From positions 62,001 through 126,000 of the forward strand of contig NZ_OCTS01000003.1 of the NCBI RefSeq assembly GCF_900232865.1: a stretch of 64,000 bases of DNA, in the 5' to 3' direction. Under the pieces are notes generated by a model. That model worked only from the letters and a program-made list of their open reading frames with translations, did no database searches and had not been told where the DNA came from. The stretch's first letter is position 1; every line of letters starts with the position of its first letter. This document shows, piece after piece, positions 1-7,907 of the stretch. The translations under genes and the position numbers were made by a program. The DNA is from Corynebacterium dentalis (GTDB lineage: Bacteria; Actinomycetota; Actinomycetes; Mycobacteriales; Mycobacteriaceae).

Positions 1-1050
1 GTCCATCTTCTCAGCGAACTCCGGCAGAACCTCTCCGACAGGCACGGCAACGTCAGGGGTGGCGTCGGGAATCAACGAAGAAGCCCGCACAACGAACTTT
101 TCGATACGACGGTAACCCGCTGCGGCCTCGGCCAATGCAGCCTCAGAATACTCCAGCATGCTGCGGTAATGCGCGCTGCCAAGGTAGTAGCGCAGCTCCA
201 CAGGGCGAACCAGCTTCAACACGTTGGGGATGCTCAACACGTTGCCCAAAGACTTGGACATCTTCTCACCGGACATGGTGACCCAGCCGTTGTGCATCCA
301 GTAATTGGCAAAGGTATCGCCTGCGGCATGGGCCTGCGCGGCCTCGTTCTCGTGGTGCGGGAATTGCAGGTCGAGGCCACCGCAGTGAATATCGAACTCG
401 CCACCGAGGTAGGTGGTTGCCATCGCGGAGCACTCGATGTGCCAGCCAGGACGTCCCCTGCCCCACGGGGTGTCCCACGCGGGCTCACCGGGCTTGGCGG
501 CCTTCCACATGGTGAAATCGCGCGGATCCTGCTTGCCCTGACCAGCGGATTCACCCTGGTCCATCTCGTCGATCTTCTGCCCGGAAAGGAACCCATAGTT
601 CTTAATCGCGGCGGTGCGGGCATACACGTTGCCCTCGGAGGCATAGCCCAAACCGTTATCGATGATGCGCTGCATGTACTCGATCATCTGCGGGATATGC
701 CCGGTGGCGCGCGGCTCGATGGACGGCGGGGTCACGCCCAGCTGGTCATACGCCCAGTTGAAGGCGCGCTCGTGCGTAGCTGCCCACTCCCACCACGGGC
801 GACCGTTCTCCGCGGCTTTGGTGAGAATCTTGTCGTCGATGTCCGTCACGTTGCGCACGAAGGCCACGTCCAGGCCCTTGGCCTCCAGCCAATTGCGCAA
901 CACATCGAACGCCACCCCGGAGCGCACGTGCCCGATGTGTGGGATGGACTGCACCGTGGCTCCACACAGGTACACGCTGGCGTGGCCGGGCCGGACTGGC
1001 TGGAAGTCGCGAAGTGTACGGGTTGCGGTGTCGTAGATTCTCAAAGTCAC
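1..1050 (-). CDS. cysS: Cysteinyl-tRNA synthetase (3' end outside window)
   Basis: Charges tRNA-Cys with cysteine at the expense of ATP in the cytoplasm. The first 350 codons are present; the gene runs off the left edge, so it is partial only because of the window. The start is the GTG at 1050-1048, giving a protein beginning MTLRIYDT. Class I synthetase motifs are visible: the zinc/cysteine-binding turn YLCGATV with Cys29, the HIGH-type PHIGHVRSG at about 37-45, a [13 protein letters not shown] stretch at about 224-236 and KMSKS near 262. The paralogue MshC (mycothiol ligase) is less likely because the HIGH region and PHHENE stretch are those of CysS. It is the last gene of the carD-ispD-ispF-cysS run, 4 nt behind ispF, as in M. 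tuberculosis Rv3583c-Rv3580c. Confidence 0.96.
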   Translation of the reverse strand, partial: MTLRIYDTATRTLRDFQPVRPGHASVYLCGATVQSIPHIGHVRSGVAFDVLRNWLEAKGLDVAFVRNVTDIDDKILTKAAENGRPWWEWAATHERAFNWAYDQLGVTPPSIEPRATGHIPQMIEYMQRIIDNGLGYASEGNVYARTAAIKNYGFLSGQKIDEMDQGESAGQGKQDPRDFTMWKAAKPGEPAWDTPWGRGRPGWHIECSAMATTYLGGEFDIHCGGLDLQFPHHENEAAQAHAAGDTFANYWMHNGWVTMSGEKMSKSLGNVLSIPNVLKLVRPVELRYYLGSAHYRSMLEYSEAALAEAAAGYRRIEKFVVRASSLIPDATPDVAVPVGEVLPEFAEKMD

Positions 1051-1054
1051 GCCC

Positions 1055-1543
1055 TCATTGTAGGTCAGGCTCAAAAACGATCGCCGTGGCCACCGCCGCC
1101 ACGCCTTCCCCGCGTCCGGTGAACCCCATGCGGTCTGTCGTGGTGGCGGAAACACGCACGGGAGCGCCGATGATCTCGCCCATCACGCACTCTGCTTCTT
1201 CCCTACGGGGTCCCATTTTGGGGCGATTGCCCACCATCTGCACGGCCGCGTTGCCAATCTGAAAACCTTTGGATTCCAGCAGCTCACGGCATTCTTTGAG
1301 CAGCTGTGCGCCGGAGACGTTGTCATACTTCTTTTGCCCCACACCCACGAAGGATCCGAGGTCTCCCAAGCCAGACGCACTCAGCAGCGCATCCACCACC
1401 GCATGCGCCACCACGTCACCGTCAGAGTGCCCTTCGCAACCGTGCTCTTCCTCGAACAGCAGGCACGCCATCCAGCAGGGCTTTCCCGGCTCAACCTGAT
1501 GGGCATCGGTGGCGATTCCTACGCGTGGGATGGGCATGCTCAT
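1055..1543 (-). CDS. ispF: 2-C-methyl-D-erythritol 2,4-cyclodiphosphate synthase
   Basis: Fifth step of the MEP isoprenoid pathway: cyclises CDP-methylerythritol 2-phosphate to MEcPP, releasing CMP. The 162-residue length is normal. The metal-binding DAH near the N-terminus (GIATDAHQV), the [17 protein letters not shown] segment and the C-terminal [17 protein letters not shown] motif are all present. It follows ispD by 9 nt and precedes cysS by 4 nt on the same strand, so the three are almost certainly cotranscribed with carD. The product feeds decaprenyl phosphate and menaquinone synthesis. No oddities. Confidence 0.97.
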   Translation of the reverse strand: MSMPIPRVGIATDAHQVEPGKPCWMACLLFEEEHGCEGHSDGDVVAHAVVDALLSASGLGDLGSFVGVGQKKYDNVSGAQLLKECRELLESKGFQIGNAAVQMVGNRPKMGPRREEAECVMGEIIGAPVRVSATTTDRMGFTGRGEGVAAVATAIVFEPDLQ

Positions 1544-1552
1544 GTCTGTTTT

Positions 1553-2389
1553 TTAACCTTCTTCTGTGGTGCCTTTGTCGGTGTCTTCTAGGTCTGCCAG
1601 CAGCATCGTGGCCACACGGTAATCCAGCGGAGTGGTGATCTTCATGGCCAACAGTTCGCCGTCTACCGCAGTGACTTTCTTACCGGCCATTTCCATCAGG
1701 GAGGCATCGTCGGTGGCGGTCATCAGTGGTTGATTCCCCGTGTTTCTCGACGCATGGGCCGAGCTGATTTCCACCGTTGCCAAGTACTCCAGGTTTGCCT
1801 CCCGCAGCTCGTCTAAGCGGAATACCTGCGGAGTTTGGGCCGCGCGCAAGGTATCCCGGGCTGGGGTTTGTTCCAGCAGGATTTCTCCATCGGCGGATCC
1901 AGCGCGGGCCTGGTCAACCACCTTAATGGTGTCCACCACAGGAACCACGGGAACAGACCCGGACCATGCCTGATGCTTGGCCCCGTAGCGCGCACTATCC
2001 ACTACGCGGGCGATCATCTCGGGTGGAGTCATACAGCGGGCGGCGTCGTGCACGGCCACCAGGCTGTCCTCGGGTACCTCACGCCGGGCGAGCTCTTCGA
2101 GGCCTGCCCACACAGAGTCCATCCGCTCGCCTCCTCCGAGAGTGACGCTGACGGCCATCCCCGCCCACGAGGCGCGATTAAAGTCCTGCTGGATGAGCTT
2201 TTCCGCAGTTTCCCGCATGTCTGGACTGACCAAGATAATCGCGTGATCAATTACTTCAGAGCGAGCCAAACCATCGAGTGCGCGCTCCAGCAGAGTGCGT
2301 CCCGCCAGCTCCACAAAAGCCTTGGGCTGGTCAAACCCCAGCCGGCTGCCACTTCCGGCGGCGGCGACGAGTGCGTAAACGGCAGGCAC
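1553..2389 (-). CDS. ispD: 2-C-methyl-D-erythritol 4-phosphate cytidylyltransferase
   Basis: Third step of the MEP pathway: transfers CMP from CTP to methylerythritol 4-phosphate. The nucleotide-binding start ALVAAAGSGSRLG and the conserved QPKAF lysine lie in the first 30 residues; VHDAARCMTP and the QTPQVFRLDEL motif follow, and TDDASLMEMAG near 215-225 matches the family's TDD(A/D) region. At 278 residues it is somewhat longer than the usual 230-240, with acidic insertions in the middle and a charged C-terminal tail (DLEDTDKGTTEEG). It lies 18 nt behind carD and 9 nt before ispF, one operon. Confidence 0.96.
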   Translation of the reverse strand: MPAVYALVAAAGSGSRLGFDQPKAFVELAGRTLLERALDGLARSEVIDHAIILVSPDMRETAEKLIQQDFNRASWAGMAVSVTLGGGERMDSVWAGLEELARREVPEDSLVAVHDAARCMTPPEMIARVVDSARYGAKHQAWSGSVPVVPVVDTIKVVDQARAGSADGEILLEQTPARDTLRAAQTPQVFRLDELREANLEYLATVEISSAHASRNTGNQPLMTATDDASLMEMAGKKVTAVDGELLAMKITTPLDYRVATMLLADLEDTDKGTTEEG

Positions 2390-2407
2390 GGCGGGAGCTA
2401 CTGCTTC

Positions 2408-3004
2408 TTATTCGTCGTCTTCGTCCAACGCTTCGTCGAGGTCGATTGGCCCCTTGGAAGCATCCTCGTCCTCGTCGATGCCTGCGGCGCGTGCGGCCTC
2501 GGCTGCTTCGCGATGACGCTTGATGGTTTCCTGCATCTTCTCCAGGATCGCATCGGTCTTCTTGTCATCCACGCCCTCGGCCAGCGCCAGCTCTCCCACT
2601 AGGATCTGACGTGCCTTGGCCAGCATGCGCTTTTCGCCTGCGGACAGACCGCGGTCTTGGTCTCGGCGCCATAGGTCGCGAACAACCTCGGCAACCTTGT
2701 TCACATCACCGGAGGTCAGTCGCTCCTGGTTGGCCTTGTAGCGGCGAGACCAGTTGCCAGCCTCTTCCACATCTGTTTCGCGCAGCATGGAGAAGACCTT
2801 GCGCAGGCCTTCTTCACCCACCACGTCACGTACGCCCACCTTCTCTGCATTCGCAGCGGGAACGCGCACAGAAAGATCGCCTTGGTTGATGCGCAGGACC
2901 AGGTAGTCCACCTTGTCGCCCTTGAATTCGCGCTGCTCAATACCTTCGATGACCGCGGCACCGTGATGGGGGTAGACCACCGTATCTCCGACCTTGAACT
3001 CCAT
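2408..3004 (-). CDS. carD: CarD-family RNA polymerase-binding regulator
   Basis: CarD binds the RNA polymerase beta subunit and the upstream edge of the promoter bubble and stabilises open complexes, especially at rRNA and other housekeeping promoters. The N-terminal RNA-polymerase-interaction (Tudor-like) domain is plain ([15 protein letters not shown] at 1-15), followed by the helical DNA-binding part with [14 protein letters not shown] and a conserved tryptophan-containing stretch. The 198 residues exceed the about 160 of M. tuberculosis CarD because of an acidic C-terminal tail ([26 protein letters not shown], about 176-198). Start is the ATG at 3004. It heads the isoprenoid/cysS operon and diverges from the lipoprotein gene at 3243; the 238-nt gap carries both promoters. 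Confidence 0.96.
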   Translation of the reverse strand: MEFKVGDTVVYPHHGAAVIEGIEQREFKGDKVDYLVLRINQGDLSVRVPAANAEKVGVRDVVGEEGLRKVFSMLRETDVEEAGNWSRRYKANQERLTSGDVNKVAEVVRDLWRRDQDRGLSAGEKRMLAKARQILVGELALAEGVDDKKTDAILEKMQETIKRHREAAEAARAAGIDEDEDASKGPIDLDEALDEDDE

Positions 3005-3184
3005 CAGCGTCTTAGCCTGCCCTTCGGGTGAGTGTGTGCTTGGATTTTCTTGTACATACCAAGCCCTTTTAATACCGGCTAATCCTACCCCAACAGCAAC
3101 TTTGAGGCCGTTGAGGGGTTCCCCTTCCCCCTGCCTTCTCCCCTAAAGTCTTCGGTTTGACTAGGAAAAATGATCCGTCACGGG

Positions 3185-3196
3185 TTAGGCTAACTG
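3185..3196 (+). promoter_or_regulatory. Probable promoter / weak DtxR-like box before the lipoprotein gene
   Basis: The sequence GGTTAGGCTAACT lies about 47 nt upstream of the GTG start at 3243. TAGGCT (3186-3191) fits an actinobacterial -10 (TANNNT). The same bases equal the central GGTTAGGCTAAC of the corynebacterial DtxR operator consensus, but the outer flanks do not match (about 13 of 19 positions), so iron control is only a possibility. Confidence 0.35.
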
Positions 3197-3242
3197 CAGA
3201 GAAGAGATAGCCTTTTTGACGCCTCAGATGGAGGACCTCATC

Positions 3243-3830
3243 GTGAAGTTCCAGAAGTCGTTTGCTGCACGCAGCGCACTTGCACTGGTTGCCGCCGGAT
3301 CCGCAGTCGCCTTGACTGCCTGCGGAGCTGGTCAGATCACTCAAACCTCGAACCAGGCCGCTGCCGTGAACGGCACCAACGGTCACTTGGAAAACGTCTC
3401 CTTGCGGGATGCCACCATCGTGATCGGCAAGGATGGCAACTCTTACCTGAAGTTCACCGCTTCCAACCTGGAAAATCTGGGCGAGTCCGCAACCCTGCAG
3501 TCCATTTCTATCGACGGCAAGGATGCGAATGTCAACGGAGACAAGACCATCAAGCCTGGATGCAACTTGGTAGCCGCTACCCCTGACGAAGTAGCTGAGA
3601 TCAAGAAGGGTGCACAAAACGTATGCACCACTTACGCTTCCCCTGAGCTGTCCTCCACCGAGGGCGTTTACCCCGGCGGGTCCCTACCAGCGAAGTTCAC
3701 TTTCGATCAGGGCACCGCAGAACTCAACCTTCCAGTTGTGGGAGAGCACCCGACCGCCGGTGAGGCTTACCGCAACCCAGCTAACGAGATTGTTTCTCCT
3801 GAGGAATTCCACAGCGAAGAATCTCACTAA
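3243..3830 (+). CDS. LpqE-like lipoprotein
   Basis: Predicted secreted lipoprotein of 195 residues. The start is taken as the GTG at 3243 because a GGAGG lies 8 nt upstream (3230-3234); an in-frame TTG at 3216 has no such site. The N-terminus is a lipoprotein signal: basic KFQK, hydrophobic ALALVAAGSAVA, then the lipobox LTAC with the acylated Cys about 27. The mature part contains a beta-rich domain with two further cysteines (PGCN, QNVCTTY), resembling the copper-chaperone/DUF-type fold of mycobacterial LpqE. Position between carD and radA is exactly that of M. tuberculosis lpqE (Rv3584). Function is unproven. A rho-independent terminator follows. Confidence 0.85.
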   Translation: MKFQKSFAARSALALVAAGSAVALTACGAGQITQTSNQAAAVNGTNGHLENVSLRDATIVIGKDGNSYLKFTASNLENLGESATLQSISIDGKDANVNGDKTIKPGCNLVAATPDEVAEIKKGAQNVCTTYASPELSSTEGVYPGGSLPAKFTFDQGTAELNLPVVGEHPTAGEAYRNPANEIVSPEEFHSEESH

Positions 3831-3868
3831 ACCCCTTTTTCGAGTTTATGTTCGATTAAAGGCGAGTT

Positions 3869-3897
3869 GCCGTCCCGTTTGTCCGGGGCGGCTTTTA
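3869..3897 (+). terminator. Rho-independent terminator of the lipoprotein gene
   Basis: GCCGTCCCG (3869-3877) pairs with CGGGGCGGC (3884-3892), one U-G wobble, loop of 6 nt, followed by TTTTATT. It sits between the lipoprotein stop and the radA start. Confidence 0.8.
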
Positions 3898-3907
3898 TTA
3901 TGAGCGC

Positions 3908-5308
3908 ATGCCTTCCGCAAAAACCTCATCCAAGAACTCTCGGCACACCGTGTTCACATGTAGTTCCTGCGAACACCAAGTGTCCAAGTGGATGGGTCGA
4001 TGCCCGTCCTGCGGGGAATGGGGAACCCTCGCCGAAACCACCGGCTTGCGCAACTCGATGGGCTCCGGCGCAGCGTCCCGCAAGGGCCGTGGCCTCGTCA
4101 CAGGCAGCAGTGGCGCCCAACCCATCACGGAGATCTCCGCAGAGCTAGCCAAGCACCTCTCTTCTGGAATCAAGGAGCTCGATCGCGTGCTCGGTGGCGG
4201 AGTGGTTCCCGGCAGTGCGATCCTGCTAGCGGGCGAACCCGGAGTAGGAAAATCCACGCTGCTGCTGGAGGTTGCGGCCAGTTGGGCCCGGATGGAACGC
4301 AGCGCTCTGATCATCACCGCGGAAGAATCCGTGGGCCAGGTAAGGCAGCGTGCGGAACGCACGGGGGCATTGCTGGACAGGTTGTTCTTGGCGTCGGAAA
4401 ACGATCTGGCCGCAGCCATAGACATCGTCGATACGGTCAAACCTGACCTGCTGATCGTGGACTCTTTGCAGACCATGCACGCCAGCGACGTCGAGGGCGT
4501 AGCCGGCGGCGTGGCGCATACTAAGGCCGTCACGTCCACCCTGACCTCGCTAGCCAAACTCACGGGCATTCCCGTCATCATCGTCGGCCACGTCACTAAA
4601 GAAGGCACCGTGGCTGGACCTCGCACCATCGAGCACCTTGTGGATGTGGTGCTCAACTTTGAAGGCGATAAGCACAGTTCGCTGCGGTTTTTGCGCGGCA
4701 TCAAGAATCGCTTCGGAGCCACGGATGAGGTGGGCTGCTTCGAACAAACCGGGCACGGTATCGAAGAAGTGGCGGACCCCTCCGGGCTGTTCATTCATCA
4801 CCGCACCGAATCAGTGGTGGGCACGGCCGTGACCGTGGCGATGGATGGACGCCGGGCGATGCTCGGCGAAATACAGACCCTCGCCATCCCTGTGGAGATG
4901 AACTTCCCCAAACGCTACGTGACGGGAATCGAGCCATCGCGCTTGTCCATGGTGTTGGCCGTATTGGCCCGGCGAGGAGGCCACAACCTGACGCGCAAGG
5001 AAGTCTACGCTGCGACTGTTGGTGGCATGAAGATTGTGGAACCGGCAGCGGACCTCGCCACCACACTGGCCCTGGCCTCCACCGCCACGGAAACTCCCCT
5101 TCCCCATGGGCTGGTCGTGGTGGGCGAGCTGGGGCTCGGAGGCGAAGTGCGCAGCGTGCCCCAGCTAACGCAGCGCCTCAATGAAGCCGAAAGGCTGGGC
5201 TTTCACACGGCCATCGTCCCCGCGGGCTCCGGAAAGCACAGCTCCAGCATAAAGATCATCGAAGTTCGCAACCTCTACCAAGCGCTAGAGGCCGCGATGA
5301 AGAGCTAG
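3908..5308 (+). CDS. radA: DNA repair protein RadA/Sms
   Basis: RadA is a RecA-related hexameric helicase that promotes branch migration in recombination repair. All family features are in order in 466 residues: a C4 zinc finger (Cys18, 21, 32, 35), the RecA-like ATPase core with Walker A GEPGVGKST at about 109-117, the RadA-specific KNRFG motif (RGIKNRFGATDEVG near 260), and a C-terminal Lon-protease-like domain (VVVGELGLGGEVRSV region). Start is the ATG at 3908. In M. tuberculosis radA is followed by disA; here the next gene is convergent and overlaps the radA stop by 4 nt, so disA is absent from this locus. Confidence 0.97.
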   Translation: MPSAKTSSKNSRHTVFTCSSCEHQVSKWMGRCPSCGEWGTLAETTGLRNSMGSGAASRKGRGLVTGSSGAQPITEISAELAKHLSSGIKELDRVLGGGVVPGSAILLAGEPGVGKSTLLLEVAASWARMERSALIITAEESVGQVRQRAERTGALLDRLFLASENDLAAAIDIVDTVKPDLLIVDSLQTMHASDVEGVAGGVAHTKAVTSTLTSLAKLTGIPVIIVGHVTKEGTVAGPRTIEHLVDVVLNFEGDKHSSLRFLRGIKNRFGATDEVGCFEQTGHGIEEVADPSGLFIHHRTESVVGTAVTVAMDGRRAMLGEIQTLAIPVEMNFPKRYVTGIEPSRLSMVLAVLARRGGHNLTRKEVYAATVGGMKIVEPAADLATTLALASTATETPLPHGLVVVGELGLGGEVRSVPQLTQRLNEAERLGFHTAIVPAGSGKHSSSIKIIEVRNLYQALEAAMKS

Positions 5309-5985
5309 CTCAGGTTGAACGTCGCAGGCTCAGAAACGTTGTCACCCAAGTGCGTGTACAGCAGGTAGGAGCCCGGCTGCACCGCCTGGCGATCATCGCA
5401 CTGCTCAGGAGCAGAGGTGGTCTTGGACCACGCCTTCAACTCATAATTCACGGATTCACCAGCAGGAATGGTGATATCCCCGGAAACGTCCGAGCTATTA
5501 CAATCCAGATCCGCCCACACACGCTGGTAGCTCTGCAGGGTGAACACCTCGAACTTCAGCTGATCTTCATCAGCATCAATCACGCACTCGGCATCCGTGG
5601 GGTTGGAGATCTTGGCGAAGAAATTGGGCTGCTGAGCCGCACCGAAAGTCTGTGCACCCGGCTGAGCCGTCACCTTCAAGTCCGCCAAAGAACAGGACTT
5701 CTTGGACGAGCTGGATTCGGACGAAGACTCAGACGAGGAAGATTCCTTCGCTGATTCCGTTTCCTTCTTCGTGTTCGGCGGCTCGTTTGGCGAGGTCATA
5801 TCGGGAGTCGTCGAGGAAGCCATGTTGTCCGTGGCCGCGGCATTCTCCCCATCATCGTTGCCACCCAGCGAACTGATGATCCACCACAGCAACAGCACAA
5901 CCACCACGAGCAGCGCCAACGCAGCAACGCGACGGCGCACATACACTTCCTTGGGCAACTGCTTTTCTCGGTTATCCTCGCTCAC
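5305..5985 (-). CDS. Membrane-anchored secreted protein, Rv3587c-like
   Basis: 226 residues: a short basic cytosolic tail (KEVYVRRR), one membrane helix (about 24-43, ALALLVVVVLLLWWII), a long low-complexity Thr/Ser/Glu linker (about 60-93, SSSSESSSESSSS) and a C-terminal extracellular domain of about 130 residues with four cysteines (KKSCSL, AECVI, DCNSS, EQCDD) that could form two disulfides. The architecture and position beside radA match M. tuberculosis Rv3587c, a protein of unknown function. The linker suggests the domain is held across the cell wall. It overlaps the end of radA tail to tail by 4 nt. Confidence 0.8.
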   Translation of the reverse strand: MSEDNREKQLPKEVYVRRRVAALALLVVVVLLLWWIISSLGGNDDGENAAATDNMASSTTPDMTSPNEPPNTKKETESAKESSSSESSSESSSSKKSCSLADLKVTAQPGAQTFGAAQQPNFFAKISNPTDAECVIDADEDQLKFEVFTLQSYQRVWADLDCNSSDVSGDITIPAGESVNYELKAWSKTTSAPEQCDDRQAVQPGSYLLYTHLGDNVSEPATFNLS

Positions 5986-6060
5986 ACCAGCGGATACTAC
6001 CGGCCAGGCGCAGCCAAATCACGGAGCAACACCGCACTGAAATCAAGAGTGATTTCTTCG

Positions 6061-6711
6061 CTAGCGCTGCACCGTCTCCGCGCCGATATCCAGGCCGTAT
6101 CCCACCAAGGGCTCCGCCTTGCCGTCAGAGAGACGGTAACGCAGGCCCACCACCGCGCACCGCCCGTCATTCAGCCGCTCGCGAATCTCCGGGGAGCGAT
6201 CCACGATGTGGTTGGCGATCTCCTTGACGTGGTTACGCTCAAAGTTCTCGATGCCGCTCAAACCTTCGGCCTTCGCACTCAGCAGGCTCGGAGTAACCTT
6301 CTCCACCAGCACGCGCTGGAAACCGCTAGGCATCACGCCCTTATCCAGCGCGGTTTCTGCCGCCGCCACCGCGCCGCACTTTTCGTGCCCAAGCACCACA
6401 ACCAGTGGCACGCCCAAGGAGTCCACCGCAAATTCCAGCGAGGCCAACACGGACAGGTCCGTGATTTCACCCGCGGTGCGGATCACGAAGACATCGCCCA
6501 ATCCCTGGTCAAAGACGATTTCCACCGGCACGCGCGAGTCACTGCACGCCAGCACCACGGCGTGTGGGTTTTGTCCGTGTTCGCCAAGGCCGCGTCGTTC
6601 TCCGTCCTGGCGGGGATGGTCGGCCTGTTGAGCCATAAATCGCTCATTGCCTTGCTGCATGAGGTCCCATGCCTGCTGTGGGGTGAGCTGTGCCTGTGCT
6701 TCAGTTGTCAT
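6061..6711 (-). CDS. Beta-class carbonic anhydrase
   Basis: Zinc enzyme interconverting CO2 and bicarbonate, supplying bicarbonate for carboxylases. The 216-residue protein has the beta-class zinc ligands and dyad: Cys in ACSDSRVP (with the Asp-Arg dyad) and the His/Cys pair in LGHEKCGAV. The ATG at 6711 gives the family-typical N-terminus MTTEAQAQLTPQQAWDLM; longer in-frame extensions lack similarity and would run into mutY. Its Shine-Dalgarno-like GAGGA is unusually close to the start. It is divergent from mutY with 61 nt between, matching canB-mutY (Rv3588c-Rv3589) in M. tuberculosis. Confidence 0.93.
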   Translation of the reverse strand: MTTEAQAQLTPQQAWDLMQQGNERFMAQQADHPRQDGERRGLGEHGQNPHAVVLACSDSRVPVEIVFDQGLGDVFVIRTAGEITDLSVLASLEFAVDSLGVPLVVVLGHEKCGAVAAAETALDKGVMPSGFQRVLVEKVTPSLLSAKAEGLSGIENFERNHVKEIANHIVDRSPEIRERLNDGRCAVVGLRYRLSDGKAEPLVGYGLDIGAETVQR

Positions 6712-6772
6712 GTCCTCAATTCTGCACGCTCGACTACCGAGATTCCAGCGGGTAGGGCACAATGAGCCCACG

Positions 6773-7774
6773 ATGAACAACCCCCACGCCACTGATTGCG
6801 CAATTGATCCCACTGCCTTAGCTAGCGCTCTGAACAGCTGGTTTGGTGAGCACGGACGGGATCTTCTGTGGCGGCATCCGGACACGTCCGCGTGGGGAAT
6901 TTTGGTCAGCGAGGTCATGTCCCAGCAGACTCCCGTCAAGCGCGTGGAGCCACTGTGGCAGGCGTGGATGCAAAAATGGCCCACCCCGGCGGACCTGGCT
7001 ACCGCCCCGAAGGCCGATGTCCTGCGCCTATGGGCGAATCTGGGATACCCACGGCGCGCGCTTCGATTGCAGGAATGCGCGCAGGCTTGCGTCGAAAATC
7101 ATGACGGTGAGGTACCCGCGACCGTGGCCGAATTGGAGGCGTTGCCTGGCGTGGGCAGCTACACGGCTCGCGCGGTGGCCGCGTTCGCGTTCGGGCAGGC
7201 TGTTCCCGTGGTGGACACGAACGTGCGTCGGGTGTATCGCCGATTGGTCGAAGGCGAGTTTTTGCAGGGCCCGGTGCGAGCTCGGGATCTGTGGGATATG
7301 GCCTCGTTGCTGCCGTACGTGGATGAAGATCCTTCATTAGCACGACGCCAAACTCGTCACCAAACAGCCAGTCCCCTACCGTGGGGCGATCCCTCTCAGC
7401 GCGAGGCTGCGAACGTTTTATGTGCCTCGTTGATGGAGTTGGGCGCGCTGGTTTGCACAGCGGCGAACCCGGCGTGTGACTTTTGTCCGGTGGAGTCTCA
7501 GTGCCAGTGGGTGGCGCGAGGCAAGCCTGCGCCGACGGCGGAGGAGAATGCCGCAGCTAAAGGGAGGGTTCAGAAATTTGCTGGCACTGACCGACAGGTC
7601 AGGGGAAAAATTATGGCTGCGGTGCGAGGCGTGGACACAGTAACTTCTGCTGACATAGCGCTCGTGTGGGAGGACAAGATTCAGCTCGAGCGATGCCTGA
7701 ATTCATTGCTCGTGGACGGCTTGGTGGAGGCTGAGGGAAGCGGGAAAGCTAAGACTTTCCGATTACCACGCTAG
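6773..7774 (+). CDS. mutY: A/G-specific adenine DNA glycosylase
   Basis: Removes adenine mispaired with 8-oxoguanine, preventing G:C to T:A changes. The 333-residue protein shows the catalytic glutamate (SEVMSQQTPV), the helix-hairpin-helix LPGVGSYTARAV, the catalytic aspartate in VVDTNVRRV, and the iron-sulfur loop C-X6-C-X2-C-X5-C (CTAANPACDFCPVESQC). A family C-terminal domain of about 75 residues follows. The ATG at 6773 is chosen because it gives the usual short N-terminus; an upstream ATG at 6762 is out of frame and closes after four codons. Divergent from carbonic anhydrase. Confidence 0.95.
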   Translation: MNNPHATDCAIDPTALASALNSWFGEHGRDLLWRHPDTSAWGILVSEVMSQQTPVKRVEPLWQAWMQKWPTPADLATAPKADVLRLWANLGYPRRALRLQECAQACVENHDGEVPATVAELEALPGVGSYTARAVAAFAFGQAVPVVDTNVRRVYRRLVEGEFLQGPVRARDLWDMASLLPYVDEDPSLARRQTRHQTASPLPWGDPSQREAANVLCASLMELGALVCTAANPACDFCPVESQCQWVARGKPAPTAEENAAAKGRVQKFAGTDRQVRGKIMAAVRGVDTVTSADIALVWEDKIQLERCLNSLLVDGLVEAEGSGKAKTFRLPR

Positions 7775-7865
7775 CTGACAAGGTGAAACGTCAACTCAAA
7801 GTCTAAACTTCTGCTTGATCGCCCCTAACGGGGTTAAATTCCGAACAATTCCAGATTTATTCTCA

Positions 7866-7903
7866 TTTCCGCATAAGTTCCGAGCGGAAACAATATTGTT
7901 TCC
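7866..7903. promoter_or_regulatory. Nested palindromes directly upstream of the lipase gene
   Basis: Two inverted repeats overlap. TTTCCGC (7866-7872) pairs with GCGGAAA (7884-7890), and the second arm is part of a perfect 18-bp palindrome GGAAACAATATTGTTTCC (7886-7903) that ends 4 nt before the lipase ATG. Only one of the two hairpins can form at a time. They may be an operator for a dimeric repressor or an RNA element controlling access to the start. Confidence 0.6.
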
Positions 7904-7907
7904 AAAC

